The notes beneath the pieces are model-generated. The model saw only the letters and a program-made list of their open reading frames with translations, searched no databases and was not told where the DNA came from. From Toxonevra muliebris (lineage: Eukaryota; Arthropoda; Insecta; Diptera; Pallopteridae), in NCBI GenBank assembly GCA_963691655.1, contig OY829326.1, positions 54,925,776 to 54,989,775 on the forward strand: 64,000 nucleotides of DNA. Reading direction: 5' to 3'. Shown in pieces: positions 44,161 to 55,522 of the stretch; the stretch's first letter is position 1; each line of letters begins with the position of its first letter. The position numbers and the translations under genes were made by a program.

Positions 44161-47100
44161 GTAAATTTCTGGCCAGCCATATGCCTCTGAATTCTAAAGA
44201 AAGTTTAGGTTATATGGTCGCTAACATTTTGATCGGTTTTGCTCTCAATGTCTCTGTTGTCTGCAGATACTCCATTCTACTCTAATCTTTTTCAAAGTTG
44301 ATCCATTCCACCACCACCTTGTGTCGTAGTTTTTGTCTGATCACGCGTAATTGAGGCTTTTATAATCCTATCATTAATGAGTTTTATCCAGATTAATTTC
44401 CTGACAAATACCAAGCTTAAATACTTGGCTACTGCAATTTAAACTCAGACCTCATTTGTTGTAAATAGGTAAAATAACAGTGACTCCAGGTTTTCTTGCT
44501 GACTGGTGCATTGGCCGCAGCTATTGTAACACATAGTTAATTGGGAGAGGGTCCTTGAAAAACGATTCCTTTTGCCAACATACAGAAATATTCTTTTACG
44601 ATTAGGTTCCAAAAAGAAAGAGCACTCCATCCTGTTTTTTCTGATGAAAAGTATTAACATTGAATATTTTGATCAGGTTAAGGCTTAAAATCTTCTATTG
44701 ACTTAATTGAAATTTTCTTCCTGAAAATAAAATTTGATGTTACGTCGGGGGCGGAGGGGACGGAATGAGTATCGGTGCTTAATTGTTAATGATGGGTCTG
44801 TCCACTAACATATCCACAGATTGTGGAGTTTTTATTTTGTCTTCTTTTAATATTTTTCAGAATATATGCGATATTCATCGTAGGATCAGGGGGCGGGCGA
44901 GTGCGGGTAAAAACTCTGCGACAACTTAAACCCACTCATTCACTACGCCACCTAAATGTCGAACTTTTTCAGATCGGATTAACAAACATTTTTAATGGCA
45001 ATTATTCCCCGTCATGGCAACTAAGATTCCAGTCTAGCACTCATTCACTGGGGCTCCGCTTTCCTCCATTGGAATTTTATAGGGCGTGTGCTCAGTTTTA
45101 GCTTTGTTCATCGTGAATTCGCTGGTAATGACCCATTCAGTGTTACGTAAAGTTGAAAACGGCTGCCGGTTCATCTAGAAAAGCACTGAACAAATGAATT
45201 CGGTTTCTGTTAAAGTTTTCTTTTTCACCCTCTCTTTCTCTTAAGCTCCTTACATGTGTATCATCTAATGAAACTACTGCCTAGTACTGAATCTTTTATC
45301 AAGTGATCTAACGTATGGTCAATTAACTCTAAACTCCAATTATAGGTTTAAATGAGCTTCTATGTTAACCCATAAGCGTCTTTACCCGTTTTTACAGGGT
45401 TGGTTCCGTGAACTAACAAAGGTAAGTGTACCAAATTTTGCAAGTCTGCCTCTCCTGATTCTTCTCTGCTAAGTAATTGGTTATAAAAGCAATTCTTAAG
45501 CTTTGTTTTTGTTAATGTAGTTTACGGCAGTTGGGAGCACAGAAATGTTAAACGCTAACAAGAATAAATATGGGAATTTAAGTACTAAGAATAAAACATT
45601 AAAAAATAATTCTGAACAAAAAATTTACTTCACTGATAACAAGAATATTCCTTTCGGTTGCTCCTTCTTTCTCATAGGCTCTCATTGAAATACCATACAA
45701 AAAAAATTAATGAAATTTCTTTCAATGTATCCTCACATGGTATCACCCAAATTCATTCATTTCTCTCACAAAAACTGCGCTAATTCCCATGGCAAAACTA
45801 CTATAGCAACAATAAAAATAATAACAACAACAACAACAAAAGTCTAATTCAGTATCAGCGATGATCGTGCCGTACTTATAACAGTTAAAGGTCATTGTGA
45901 GCAATATGCGCTCGCTATGAAAAAAAAGAAAATCAAAAAATACACAAGAAATAAAAGAAGAAGAAGATGAAAATCAAGGTAGATGGAGAAGTAGCAGCAG
46001 CAGCAGCTGAAAGAGAAGAAGAAGAAGAAATAAAATTACAACAACAACAACAGCAACGGCCACAAGCAATTCCGACTACATATAACTGACTGCAACTATG
46101 TTCAAGATGTTGCTGTGTTGCTAATGCTATGCTGCTAAGCTTAGAGTTCAATTGAGTTTCTTTCCACCCACACACAGCAGCATCAAAATCAGCAGCAGCA
46201 ACATCATTTGTGTTGCTTATTGTTGCAGTATAAAAAAAAAAAACATTTTTTTTTGTTGCTTTTTCGTATTGCTGCTGTAGTTGTTGTTGTTGCTGGTTGT
46301 TACTTCAATGTGTCCTAAGGGCGTTTTGATCGAACTTGTTTTGAATTTTGATTGTTATTTTTGTAAATATGTTTGTCTAAATATATGTGTGTGTGTGTGT
46401 GTGTATAGTGTTGCCACCCCTTTATGTATACATACATAGATTTATGCATATTTTTTTTTTTATTGAAGAAATCAGATCAACAACAGCAATATAAATATGC
46501 ATTGCCATCCAACAAATCGTTTTCAATTGTTTCATTTCATTCTGTGCATATTTTCTATGATAATAATAAAAAATAGAAACTGCAATTGTTGTTTGTTGAT
46601 GTGATTGTTATGTGCGCAAACAATGGAAAATATTTTCATAAACGTTTACAATTGTTGGTTTATTGCTGTTAAAAATGCTGATGTTGTTGGAGTTGATATT
46701 CCAACAATATAAAGTGTTTTTGGTTTTTCTTTTTATTTTATTTTTTTTTTTGAGAAATTGTAAAATGGAGTATGCTTAAATGAGTAGGGAATGTAGCAGT
46801 AACAGCAGCAATGGGCAATTGCAACTATGTTGTACGGTGGAATGATTGCTGCTGGAGTAGCTAACGCCGCCAATGCTACTCGAACGCGAACTCGAACTCT
46901 CTTTATTTGTTGTGTTGATCGTCAGTCATTCCAAGTCAGCCATCAATGTTAGGAGCTGTAGTTTGGTGTTTTTATTGCTCATCTGTTGTTGCTGTGATTA
47001 TTGTTTCTGTTTCTGTTGTTGTTGTTGGTGTTGCTGTTATTATTGCTGACTGACCACCATTCTCATTCATTGTTTGGCGTTGAAACAAAGGCGCATTTAT

Positions 47101-48088
47101 CACTCTAAAAAGAAGTTGCCAATGAATTTTTGCTTTTCTATTGCTGTGCATTTCAATGTATTTGTTCTTTGGCGCAGGCAGGTCAGAGGTTAATGGAGGT
47201 TGTGTTGCTGATTTATCTAATAATAATAATAATAATAATAATAAAATGCTAACAGTCAGCAGTTGAATTGTTTGCTTTTATATGCACATACCTTCATAAA
47301 TATATTACAGTTGAAATATTTAGAGATAAAACGAAAAACACATCAAATAAAGCGGTCAATAAATCAATTTATTACAGCTTTAATTAACTATGTTTATTGT
47401 AGTATTTAAATTTCCCACACTATTTCACATAACCAAAGAAATATTTGGGTTGCTTGAGTTTTTCATTGCGCATTCTTTTGTTTTTCTTGAGGTATTCATT
47501 CTGCAAGTTACAGGAACTCCTTAATTATCATTGCTACGTCAACCTGCTCTACTTGTTAAGACTAGTCCCTTGTTGCTGATCGTATGCAATATCTAAATAT
47601 ATATACCTACTTGAAACATAAATATTCATCATTATACAGTAATTCCCGCTTAATTGCGTTGATGAAAATGAACTATTTCTGGTCAAATAATTATGGAATG
47701 CAATTAACCGATGAATATGATCCCAGTTTGAACCAAAAACATAAAAACGCAATGCTGGCAAGGTTAACCATTTGTTTTTGTGTACATATGACACATTGAA
47801 TTAAACTACCTATACATCCCCAGTGAGAAAGTAAGCCTGAGAATTACAGCTTTTCTTAGATCGAGACAGAAATGACACCACTGATGATTTTCTACGAACT
47901 TCCCAAGCTAAGAACTGAAAAAAAAACTTTGTAACGCTGTATCTCTAAACATAAAAATAAAGAAAGCACCACTTTCTAAAAATACATCAGAAATCTCTGC
48001 GTAGCACCATCATCTGAAAAACTGAAGAAATTACCATGACAAATGAAAGAGTTCAAAGTTTTCATTTTGAAAAGTTTGCACAGTTTGT
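44161..48088. other. Non-coding DNA with CAA, CAG, GAA and AAT microsatellites
   Basis: Simple repeats: (CAA)n near 45824-45840 and 46035-46060, (CAG)n near 45990-46005 and 46185-46200, (GT)n at 46386-46405 and (AAT)n at 47219-47243. No frame with coding character was found; the hydrophobic or Cys-rich open frames at 45933-46175 and 44823-45101 reflect simple sequence or chance. Confidence 0.5.
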
Positions 48089-48219
48089 TTAACCCATTAA
48101 GGACGAGCTGGAACCAAAGTCGACAGATCAAGAAAGTAACTTGAGAATAAAATTGTTTTTGAACATGGCTCAGGAACAACTCACCGGCAAGGTTCCACCG
48201 CTATGCATTAATAGGTTAA
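48089..48219. mobile_element. TTAA-flanked piggyBac-type MITE
   Basis: The left end, TTAACCCATTAAGGAC, pairs with the right end (inverse TTAACCTATTAATGC). Both ends lead into a GGTGGAACC/GCTGGAACC motif at about 20 bases in. TTAA on both sides with CCC/CCT starts fits piggyBac-type MITEs. It is 131 bp and non-coding. Confidence 0.65.
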
Positions 48220-48494
48220 ACAACAGATCGTCAGTTTTTGGTCAGTCTACATCAGTTTCTTTGCTCGATTGAGAGGAATCGCTGATCTTGGTGCCATTTT
48301 TTTTTTGTTGCACTGTCGCAGGCCTTTTTTACTTATATTGCACAAGTTTAATGCATCATCGAGTTGTCATGATGCCAACTGTCACTGTCTGTAAAGTCTT
48401 CCATTTGCTGTGTACATGGTGCTTGCTACCGTTAAAGTTTCCCCAAAGGCGTCAACATTCTTCAGGGGTTCTCTTTAAAACGCAGACTGTATAG

Positions 48495-50271
48495 TAGTAT
48501 CCAACCGAACTTCGGCCATTCATCTAACCTTCGGCCGAAGCCGAAGACCGAAGGATTTTTAAAATATAAAAAATAAAAATCTGAAAGTAAATTTTTTCTA
48601 CTTATGTATTTACAAACATACCATATACAGAAAAATATAAATAGTAGATACTCCAAATAAAAAACTGACCAGTAACACTAAATAACTGTTCACTGTCGAA
48701 GGAGCTGACAAATATTATTTTTTTCAAGAATCATTTAAAAATTTGTTTGCGTCAAAATTTAAAGTTACATCGACTATCTGTAGAACGACTGTCGTTCAAC
48801 AACACCTGTGTCAAAAAAAAAAGTTGGCCGATGGCTGCCATGATTCTGCTTATCTAAAATCAAAGATTGAATCAGCGTATTAATTGATAGAACTGTAGCC
48901 GGAACCAGAATAAACCCTTTAGTTCTCAAATTTTTGATTGATTTAAAAAAATTGTGATTGATAAATTTTTAGGTAAAAAGCATAAATCTGATCTCAAAAC
49001 CCTAAAAAATTTAATGGGCGTGGTTTTATGAAGCCGGAAAGGTTGAATGCCTAAAAGTATTTGTTGTTGAATAAACTTTTTAGCAATTTTTTTTAAATAA
49101 CTAAATATTTTAAAACTTAAATTCCTAGTTACTCACAGCTACTTTTTTTATCTGGCTAGTATGACGAGAAGTATTTTATTTATTTTTTTTTATTTTTATC
49201 TCAGATTTAAACCAAATAATTAATTTTTTTTTTCGACAAATTTTGACTTTGACTGTCGCTAACATCATAGTAACACATAACTAATTCATTTTTTTAAAAG
49301 CTTGGGAAATTCCATATTGGCAACAAAAAACTATTAAGGTGGTAATTAAACCCGTTTTGATGACGGCTGTCTAGAGACACGCTTGGGAGCTAGAGGGTTA
49401 GGTAAAAATATTGAAAATTCAATTTTTGGGATAGTTTTATTGTACTTATCTGCTTTTAGTTAAGTCATTAAAAGTTTGTATTTTTATCTATCTAGTTTTG
49501 AAAATAAGTATTTGATTTTTGTCTTTTTTTTTTAACTATATCAATTTAAATAAAAAACATTGAGAAGAACTGAGTAGAACTACAGATGCATTGAAGATAC
49601 GATGAAAATTTAAGCGCAATCAGTTCATTAGTTTTTGAGATATCATGGCAGCCATTTCGAAAAATGCTGTTTTGAGAAAAACTAGTTTCAAAGTTCAAAT
49701 ATGCATGATAGCTGTATCAAGGCCTGCAAATAAACATCTGTAACTTTCAATCGACTGTGAATTTCAAAGAATCCCTTTACACATATATTCTAGAGCGATT
49801 TCAGCAAAAACAATTTTAAATTTTTTGGACCTACTTGAAAGCAAAATGTCGGCTTTTCTAACAATTTACGTTTCTTTTCAATACGCTTCAAGTTTTACTT
49901 AAAAAGTAAGAAAGTTTGGCTTGTTTCTGCTGCCTCCAATTGTATTAGCTCCAGCAGGTTGTTCATTAAAAAAATCATTGATTACTGTTTGTACGGTTGT
50001 AAATCTGTGGGTTACTTCAAAAGTAAAAATGAAACAAGCAAGCGGAGAAAACATAACACAGAAATTGTAATGTAAATACTTTATATAACCACTTCACATT
50101 TATTTATTTGTATAAATTTTTAATGCCAATCAATAGTAAAAATTATTGTAAAATAAAATGCTTATAATCTTCGGCTTCGGCAAAATACTTCGGCCATTTT
50201 TGCCGAAGCCGAAGATGCAATTTTAGGCCGAATAGCCGAAGAACCGAAGCCGATTATTCGGTCGGACACTA
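48495..50271. mobile_element. hAT-type element with TAGTRTCCRACCGAA ends
   Basis: The left end TAGTATCCAACCGAA and inverted right end TAGTGTCCGACCGAA match at 13 of 15, and CTGTATAG flanks both sides exactly (48487-48494 and 50272-50279). Both ends carry clustered CTTCGGC/GCCGAAG words that form nested hairpins. The 1,777-bp interior is AT-rich with no recognisable transposase and contains the inverted relative of the 29268 repeat at 49344-49402. TAGTG ends with an 8-bp duplication suit the hAT superfamily. Confidence 0.8.
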
Positions 50272-50289
50272 CTGTATAGTAGTATGTGT

Positions 50290-53200
50290 ATGGCATTTTC
50301 TAACTGCTACGAGAAGTGGGGAAATATGAATTCTGCTTAGTACTTGAAACGATGAAGATACTTCTACTAAGAAGCTGCACTATATGATAATTTTGTTCTT
50401 AGAGTTCAAGGCAAAATTTCATTTCAACTGCGATCTAACTCAATGCCTTTGACAATGATTGTTTGAGATCGATTAACATTGCCAGTCGCTGCTATGTGTT
50501 GGTTCGCAGTTGAATTGCTTCCAGTGGAAGAACAGCCTAAGACCTAAGATGTATGTCATACTTCTTGCACCAAAATAGCAAAAAGGTGACATTGCTGATC
50601 GCTCCGTCCGACAACGTGCGAAAAGACCTGGGTACTTTCAGTACGCTCAGCCCAAAATAGGCAACTTCTGCAATAGATCGGAGCGAAAAAATTTGCAAAT
50701 CGAATCGTAATAATGCGGAAAAGTTACCACTCGTCAGTACTAACTCGGACAATATCTTCCGTTTACATATCGCTTTCAAAGTTTACGAATTTGAACAGAA
50801 ATTGAACAGATATACGAACAATCGTATGAGGTATAAATGATGCCCGATCGCGGTCATGTCTGATCTCCGTAGCATAACCTTGAGGTACACTATGTAGAAA
50901 AAAACGCCAACCTTCCTTACTCGACCTCCTTCTTTACCCCCTGGGTGGAGGGGGATGGGGAAGACCATTTCTCGTTAAAAACAGACAGAATTGAATTTGG
51001 TGTAAACCAGTGTGAACGTTGATTTATTTGATTTGTATTTAGCCCCTCCCCCCCCACCCTTTCTGTCTTGTAGGGCGGCTCAGAAGTCATCACGGGAAAT
51101 CGGCTGACCGCAAGTTTCACTCATACCCTTTTCAACCAACCAAGCAAAGAAAGACGGGTAAAATTATTCAGGAATGGCAAACTCTTCTTTAGTGTCAAAT
51201 TTAGACATAGAGGCACGAGAGGCGAGGGTCGCTCTTATATTTTTAAAAAGGCTTATGCCGCCAGTTTAACGCAGCGCTATTTAATTAATTGAGAAATCTT
51301 ATTAAAAGAAAGGCTTACCAAAAATGGGGGCAGGAAAGTTTTGGTTTCATAATATTATTTTGTTTCAAAATTTTGATGTTTCGAAGCATCGCACAATCGG
51401 ACAAGATTTGATGGGAACGGTGTTAATAAAATTTTCAATAACCAGTTTTTACTATAAGCAGGTAACCAAACAAAATCTATAGTTCTAGTGTTAAAGCCAA
51501 TATTTCCTGCACATTTGAACATAATATGAACCAAATTTGGTCAAAATAAATCTTTTCGTACTGTACCGTTTAAGCAGCTGAATGATTTGAAATCTTTATT
51601 GTAAAACAAAGAAAATGTTCCTGTTAGGAAGAATTTCTATTCAAAATATGGTGGCGGTATGCGCAGAAGTCTAGTCTCCATGGGAAAAGCTGGGTACAGG
51701 GGGAACCTGACTGCGTTTAGTTATAAAAAATAGCATTAGAGCGCGCATTTCAAAAGTGACTGATAAAGCTTATTAGAAGGTACCACAAACTGATCATCAT
51801 TGTTCATTAAGAGGAAGCCCTAAATTAGAAGATTAGATTTTTTTCGTGATTTTTTTTATAAGGAAAAAAAAAAATTTAACCCACGAAACTTCAAGGTATA
51901 TTTTTTATATATATTGAAAGTGTTTAAAAAAAAAAAATTTACGTAAATTTTTAAATTTTGTTCGTTGGGTATATATAAAAAGCGGGCATATAGTTCCTTT
52001 TCTCAAGTCTTTATATGTACTTTATAGTTACAAACTAATTCTATTTAAACCTAAATATAAAATTGTTTAAAAAAATTTTTTTTTTTTTAAGTTTACAGCA
52101 AGTAAATCTGAATCTTCCTAGAAATCAATGACTGCAAATATTCGTTTGTGTAACCACACAAAACTTTATCAAAGCAAACATTTCAAATCACAGCAAGAGT
52201 CATTCCAAAACGTTCTGAAAATTTGGAATTGCCGGCAAACAGCACACAGCGGGAGTTTGTTGTGATTGTAATTTGAGGCTACTTAATGAAATCGAGAATT
52301 AACAGATTTGCTTTTATGCGATTTTTGTTGACAAGACGAGAAGAGAATATAAAATAAAGGCAAACTGGGGGGTGAACATCAAATAAAAGGTGAATATAAT
52401 ATAAATAAAAATTTAATTGGTGATGTAGTAAAGCTGAAGGAAAAAAAAATAGAAAAATAAAACAAATCGGATAAAAGTTTTGAAAAAAAAAAAACAAAAC
52501 TAGAAGCGTGCAATGGTAAAAACTTTTCAAATTTTAGATGTGTTTGCTGCTTCAGTTATTTCGTATAAGACTTTTTAAGAATTTTCTACTGATTTTGAAT
52601 CATTTAAGAAACATTTGAGAGCTTATGTGTGTCTCTTTATTTGTTTGTGCAACTAATAGTTGCTTCCACGCTTTTTATTTACTATTAAAAACTTGTACTT
52701 CATTTTATTTTATTTTTCCAATTTCCTCCGCCTAAGTCTTTTGTTTTTATATACTAAACACTTTAAATTCTAAATAATTTCTGTTCTTTTTTTTTCCTTT
52801 TTTATGCGCTAATTGTGATATACCAACAAATGCGTACAAAAGTTTGTATTTAAATTTTATATATTGAAATCGAATGTCAGTCAGAGTCTGGCAGATAAGT
52901 CAGCCTCTGCATAGGCGCAGTCAAACTGCTGCAGTCGACAGAGTTTAACGCTATGCAGGAGATTTTTTAGTGCCTATTTTATGTCAGCATTAAATTTACT
53001 AATTTATTTCCGTAGAGAATTATTGCTGCACAACGTCAAAAAAACAAAACTTTGCCATATTTTGATATGGTTGTTGTCATTACAGTTCTTCTTCTTTTTC
53101 TGATTCTGATCTTTTTCTTCGATTTGTTGCAGTGGTTGCGCTTCTTCTTCACAACTTAATGTTAGCGTATCTTTTGCAGACCATTTGAAGCCAGTGTGTG

Positions 53201-53642
53201 TTCCACTTGTTTTAGTTCGACTTGTAAATGGTGTACACATTCTGATTTTTAAACAACGAGTTGTGGTATATACATTAAAACTTGCATATAGATATGTACA
53301 AGATCACCGGCAGTGAGTGGAGTAATAGATGCGCTTCTGATGCTTCTTTTGTATGTGTTTTCAGACTAGAGCATGATGAATGCATTTCATAGTTTTGATC
53401 CTTAGAAAAATCAAAGAGAGCAAAATGTATCAATTTAGAAACAAAACAAAATTTCAACATATGTATAGTATACAAGAAATTAAGAAAGTTCAGTTCACAA
53501 GTATTCCAATGTGAGCCTAGATGTTAATGAACATGAGCCAAAAGATCAGGAATGTTCAGTAAACCAATATTTTAATAAGAAGATTGTTCAAATTAAAACT
53601 CTTATGTTCTTGAATGCCCATTTTATAGGTATTCAAATTATG
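50290..53642. other. Non-coding DNA, one weak coding candidate
   Basis: There is a slightly GC-richer segment at 50530-50940 without an interpretable frame, and an open minus-strand frame at 53240-53004 (MCTPFTSRTKTSGTHTG...) whose codon content is less simple than its surroundings but which has no homologue I recognise. The rest is AT-rich with T-runs. Confidence 0.4.
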
Positions 53643-55262
53643 TTAGGTTAGGTTAGGCCTTTTTTTTGTGAGGAGGAAAGCATAAAAAGCCACCCAGTCA
53701 GTGCGTGACATTCTCACTCTAAAACCACCTCTCATCCGTATGGATATTCCTCCCGGAACCACCGTTAGGTATTTCGTCGGAAGGCCGTAATGAGCTTAGT
53801 GCTCAATCGTCAGTATTGGTTTCTGTCCAATTCTGTTCGGTTTTGTCGTCGGTTGACGATATCTGGCTCCATATTTGTAGTATTTGCCGTGCGCTCGACT
53901 TTGCGAGCACGTTCTGCATTATACAGAGTGGTCATCATATCTGCATCTACCTTGCATGCTGCACTCCATTTTTCCGCTGTGTTACACATCTGTGACGTCA
54001 GATTCCTTTCTGTAGGGGGTTCTCCAAAGGCTTTCTCCAGCTCATCTCTGTTTTTGTTAAAACGCGGGCATTTAAAAAGTATATGCTGCGCGTTCTCCTG
54101 TTCCTCTGCGCATCTGGGGCAAAACGGGTTTTCTTCTCCGGTGTTGATTTTATGCAAGTACTGCTTGAAGCACCCATGGCCACTAAGCAGCTGCGTAATG
54201 TGGTAATTCAGTTCACCATCTCTGCGTGATATCCACTCTTCTATATCCGTAATGAGATTGTAGGTCCAACGACCCTTTTCGGCTGACTCCCATCTTCGCT
54301 GCCATTCCATGATGGTACGCTGTCTTTCTTCTCTTCTTATGGCTTCGGTTGATTTTGTGTCACGGCCATATAACCGCTTCATCTCTTGTGCCTGTAAATC
54401 TATGGGCCCCTTACTTGCCATGATACAAATACCATCGCCCGATACTGTGCGATACGCGCTAGCAACCCTCAGGGCACTGAGCCTATATATCGCACGGATA
54501 TCCTTCTGGTGTGTTTTCTTGCTGTCCGCCCAGATAGGTGCTGCATACAAGATTACTGACGTAGTAACCGTTGAAAGCAGCCGGCGCCTTCCCTCACGCG
54601 GGCCTCCTATATTCGGCATGATGCGTGTTAATGCGCTGTTTATTCGTGCTGCTTTTCCACTAGCAGCTTTCAGGTGATCCTTGAACGTCATTCTAGAATC
54701 TATAAGTACTCCTAAGTAGTTAATGTGTGGACACGAGGTGATGTTATGATCACCAACCGTGATGACCAGCTCTGCACGTGCTCTTCTGGTACTCAATACC
54801 ACGACTTCCGTCTTCTGCTCCGCCAATTCCAGCTTCGAGTTGTTCAGCCATCTTCTCACTCTTGAGATGACATCGTTACATATAGCCTGTAGCGAGTCCA
54901 GGTGTTTGGCTACTGCCACTATCGCGATGTCGTCTGCATATCCTATGATTGTTGTATCCTCCCGGAGATCCAATTTGAGGATGCCGTCATACATTGCGTT
55001 CCATAGCGTTGAGCCGAGAACCTAGCCCTGCGGAACGCCTCCTTTGACACAATACTGCTTCACGCCGTCATCAGTATCGTATATTAAGATTCTGTTGTCG
55101 AAGTAGTTTGCGATTATTTGCAACAGGTACTCCGGTACTTCGAATCCTCTCAGTGCACTCATAATATGAGGCCAGTTCGCCGAATCGAAGGCATTTTTGA
55201 TGTCCAACGTCACTACGCCGCAGTACTTCTTCTTGCCGTTTCCCCGTTAGGCCTGATTGGAA
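53643..55262 (-). mobile_element. R1/LOA-like non-LTR retrotransposon relic (RT domain to C-terminus)
   Basis: The minus strand from 55213 encodes VTLDIKNAFDSANW, VPEYLL and GGVPQG (RT palm), then a stop codon where Ser is expected. The frame resumes as VLGSTLWNAMYDG with IIGYADDIAIVAVAK, the catalytic YADD, and stays open for 394 residues to 53810. The C-terminus has CPRCAEEQENAQHILFKCPR, a Cys/His motif typical of this part of R1/LOA-type proteins. The 3' end on the plus strand is GTTAGGTTAGGTTAGG, again a TAACC-type tail. The endonuclease and the N-terminal part of RT are missing. A single stop in the preserved part suggests a fairly young copy. Confidence 0.85.
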
Positions 55263-55454
55263 CACTGTAATACCACATAGTTGGACTTATAGTTTAACGC
55301 CGATTGCGAACGTCCGGTGGGTCCATTTTTATCTTTTTATCACCTCAGTGGTTTTGCCATTACCAACCAAGGTGTGTACTTGTACACTCTCTTATAATTC
55401 TCATACACTTCATATTGGTAGTGAATATAAGAAGGTTATTTGAATTACCTATCA

Positions 55455-55522
55455 GACAAAGGCGGGAAGCAAACCCGAACCTCCCGGATGAAAATCTAGT
55501 GCACTACCCACTAGACTATTGA
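55455..55522 (-). repeat. tRNA-like segment, possible SINE head
   Basis: On the minus strand an A-box-like TAGTCTAGTGGGTAGTGCAC (55518-55499) precedes GGTTCGGGTTTGC (55481-55469), a near-consensus B box, at tRNA-like spacing. The acceptor stem does not close well, so a functional tRNA is unlikely; a tRNA-derived SINE head is more likely. The downstream body is not recognised. Confidence 0.45.

Noticed and set aside
45933..46175. Cys- and Ser-rich 80-residue frame as a secreted peptide or toxin
   Set aside because: CCCCCC and SSSSS come from GTT/CAG/GAA microsatellites.
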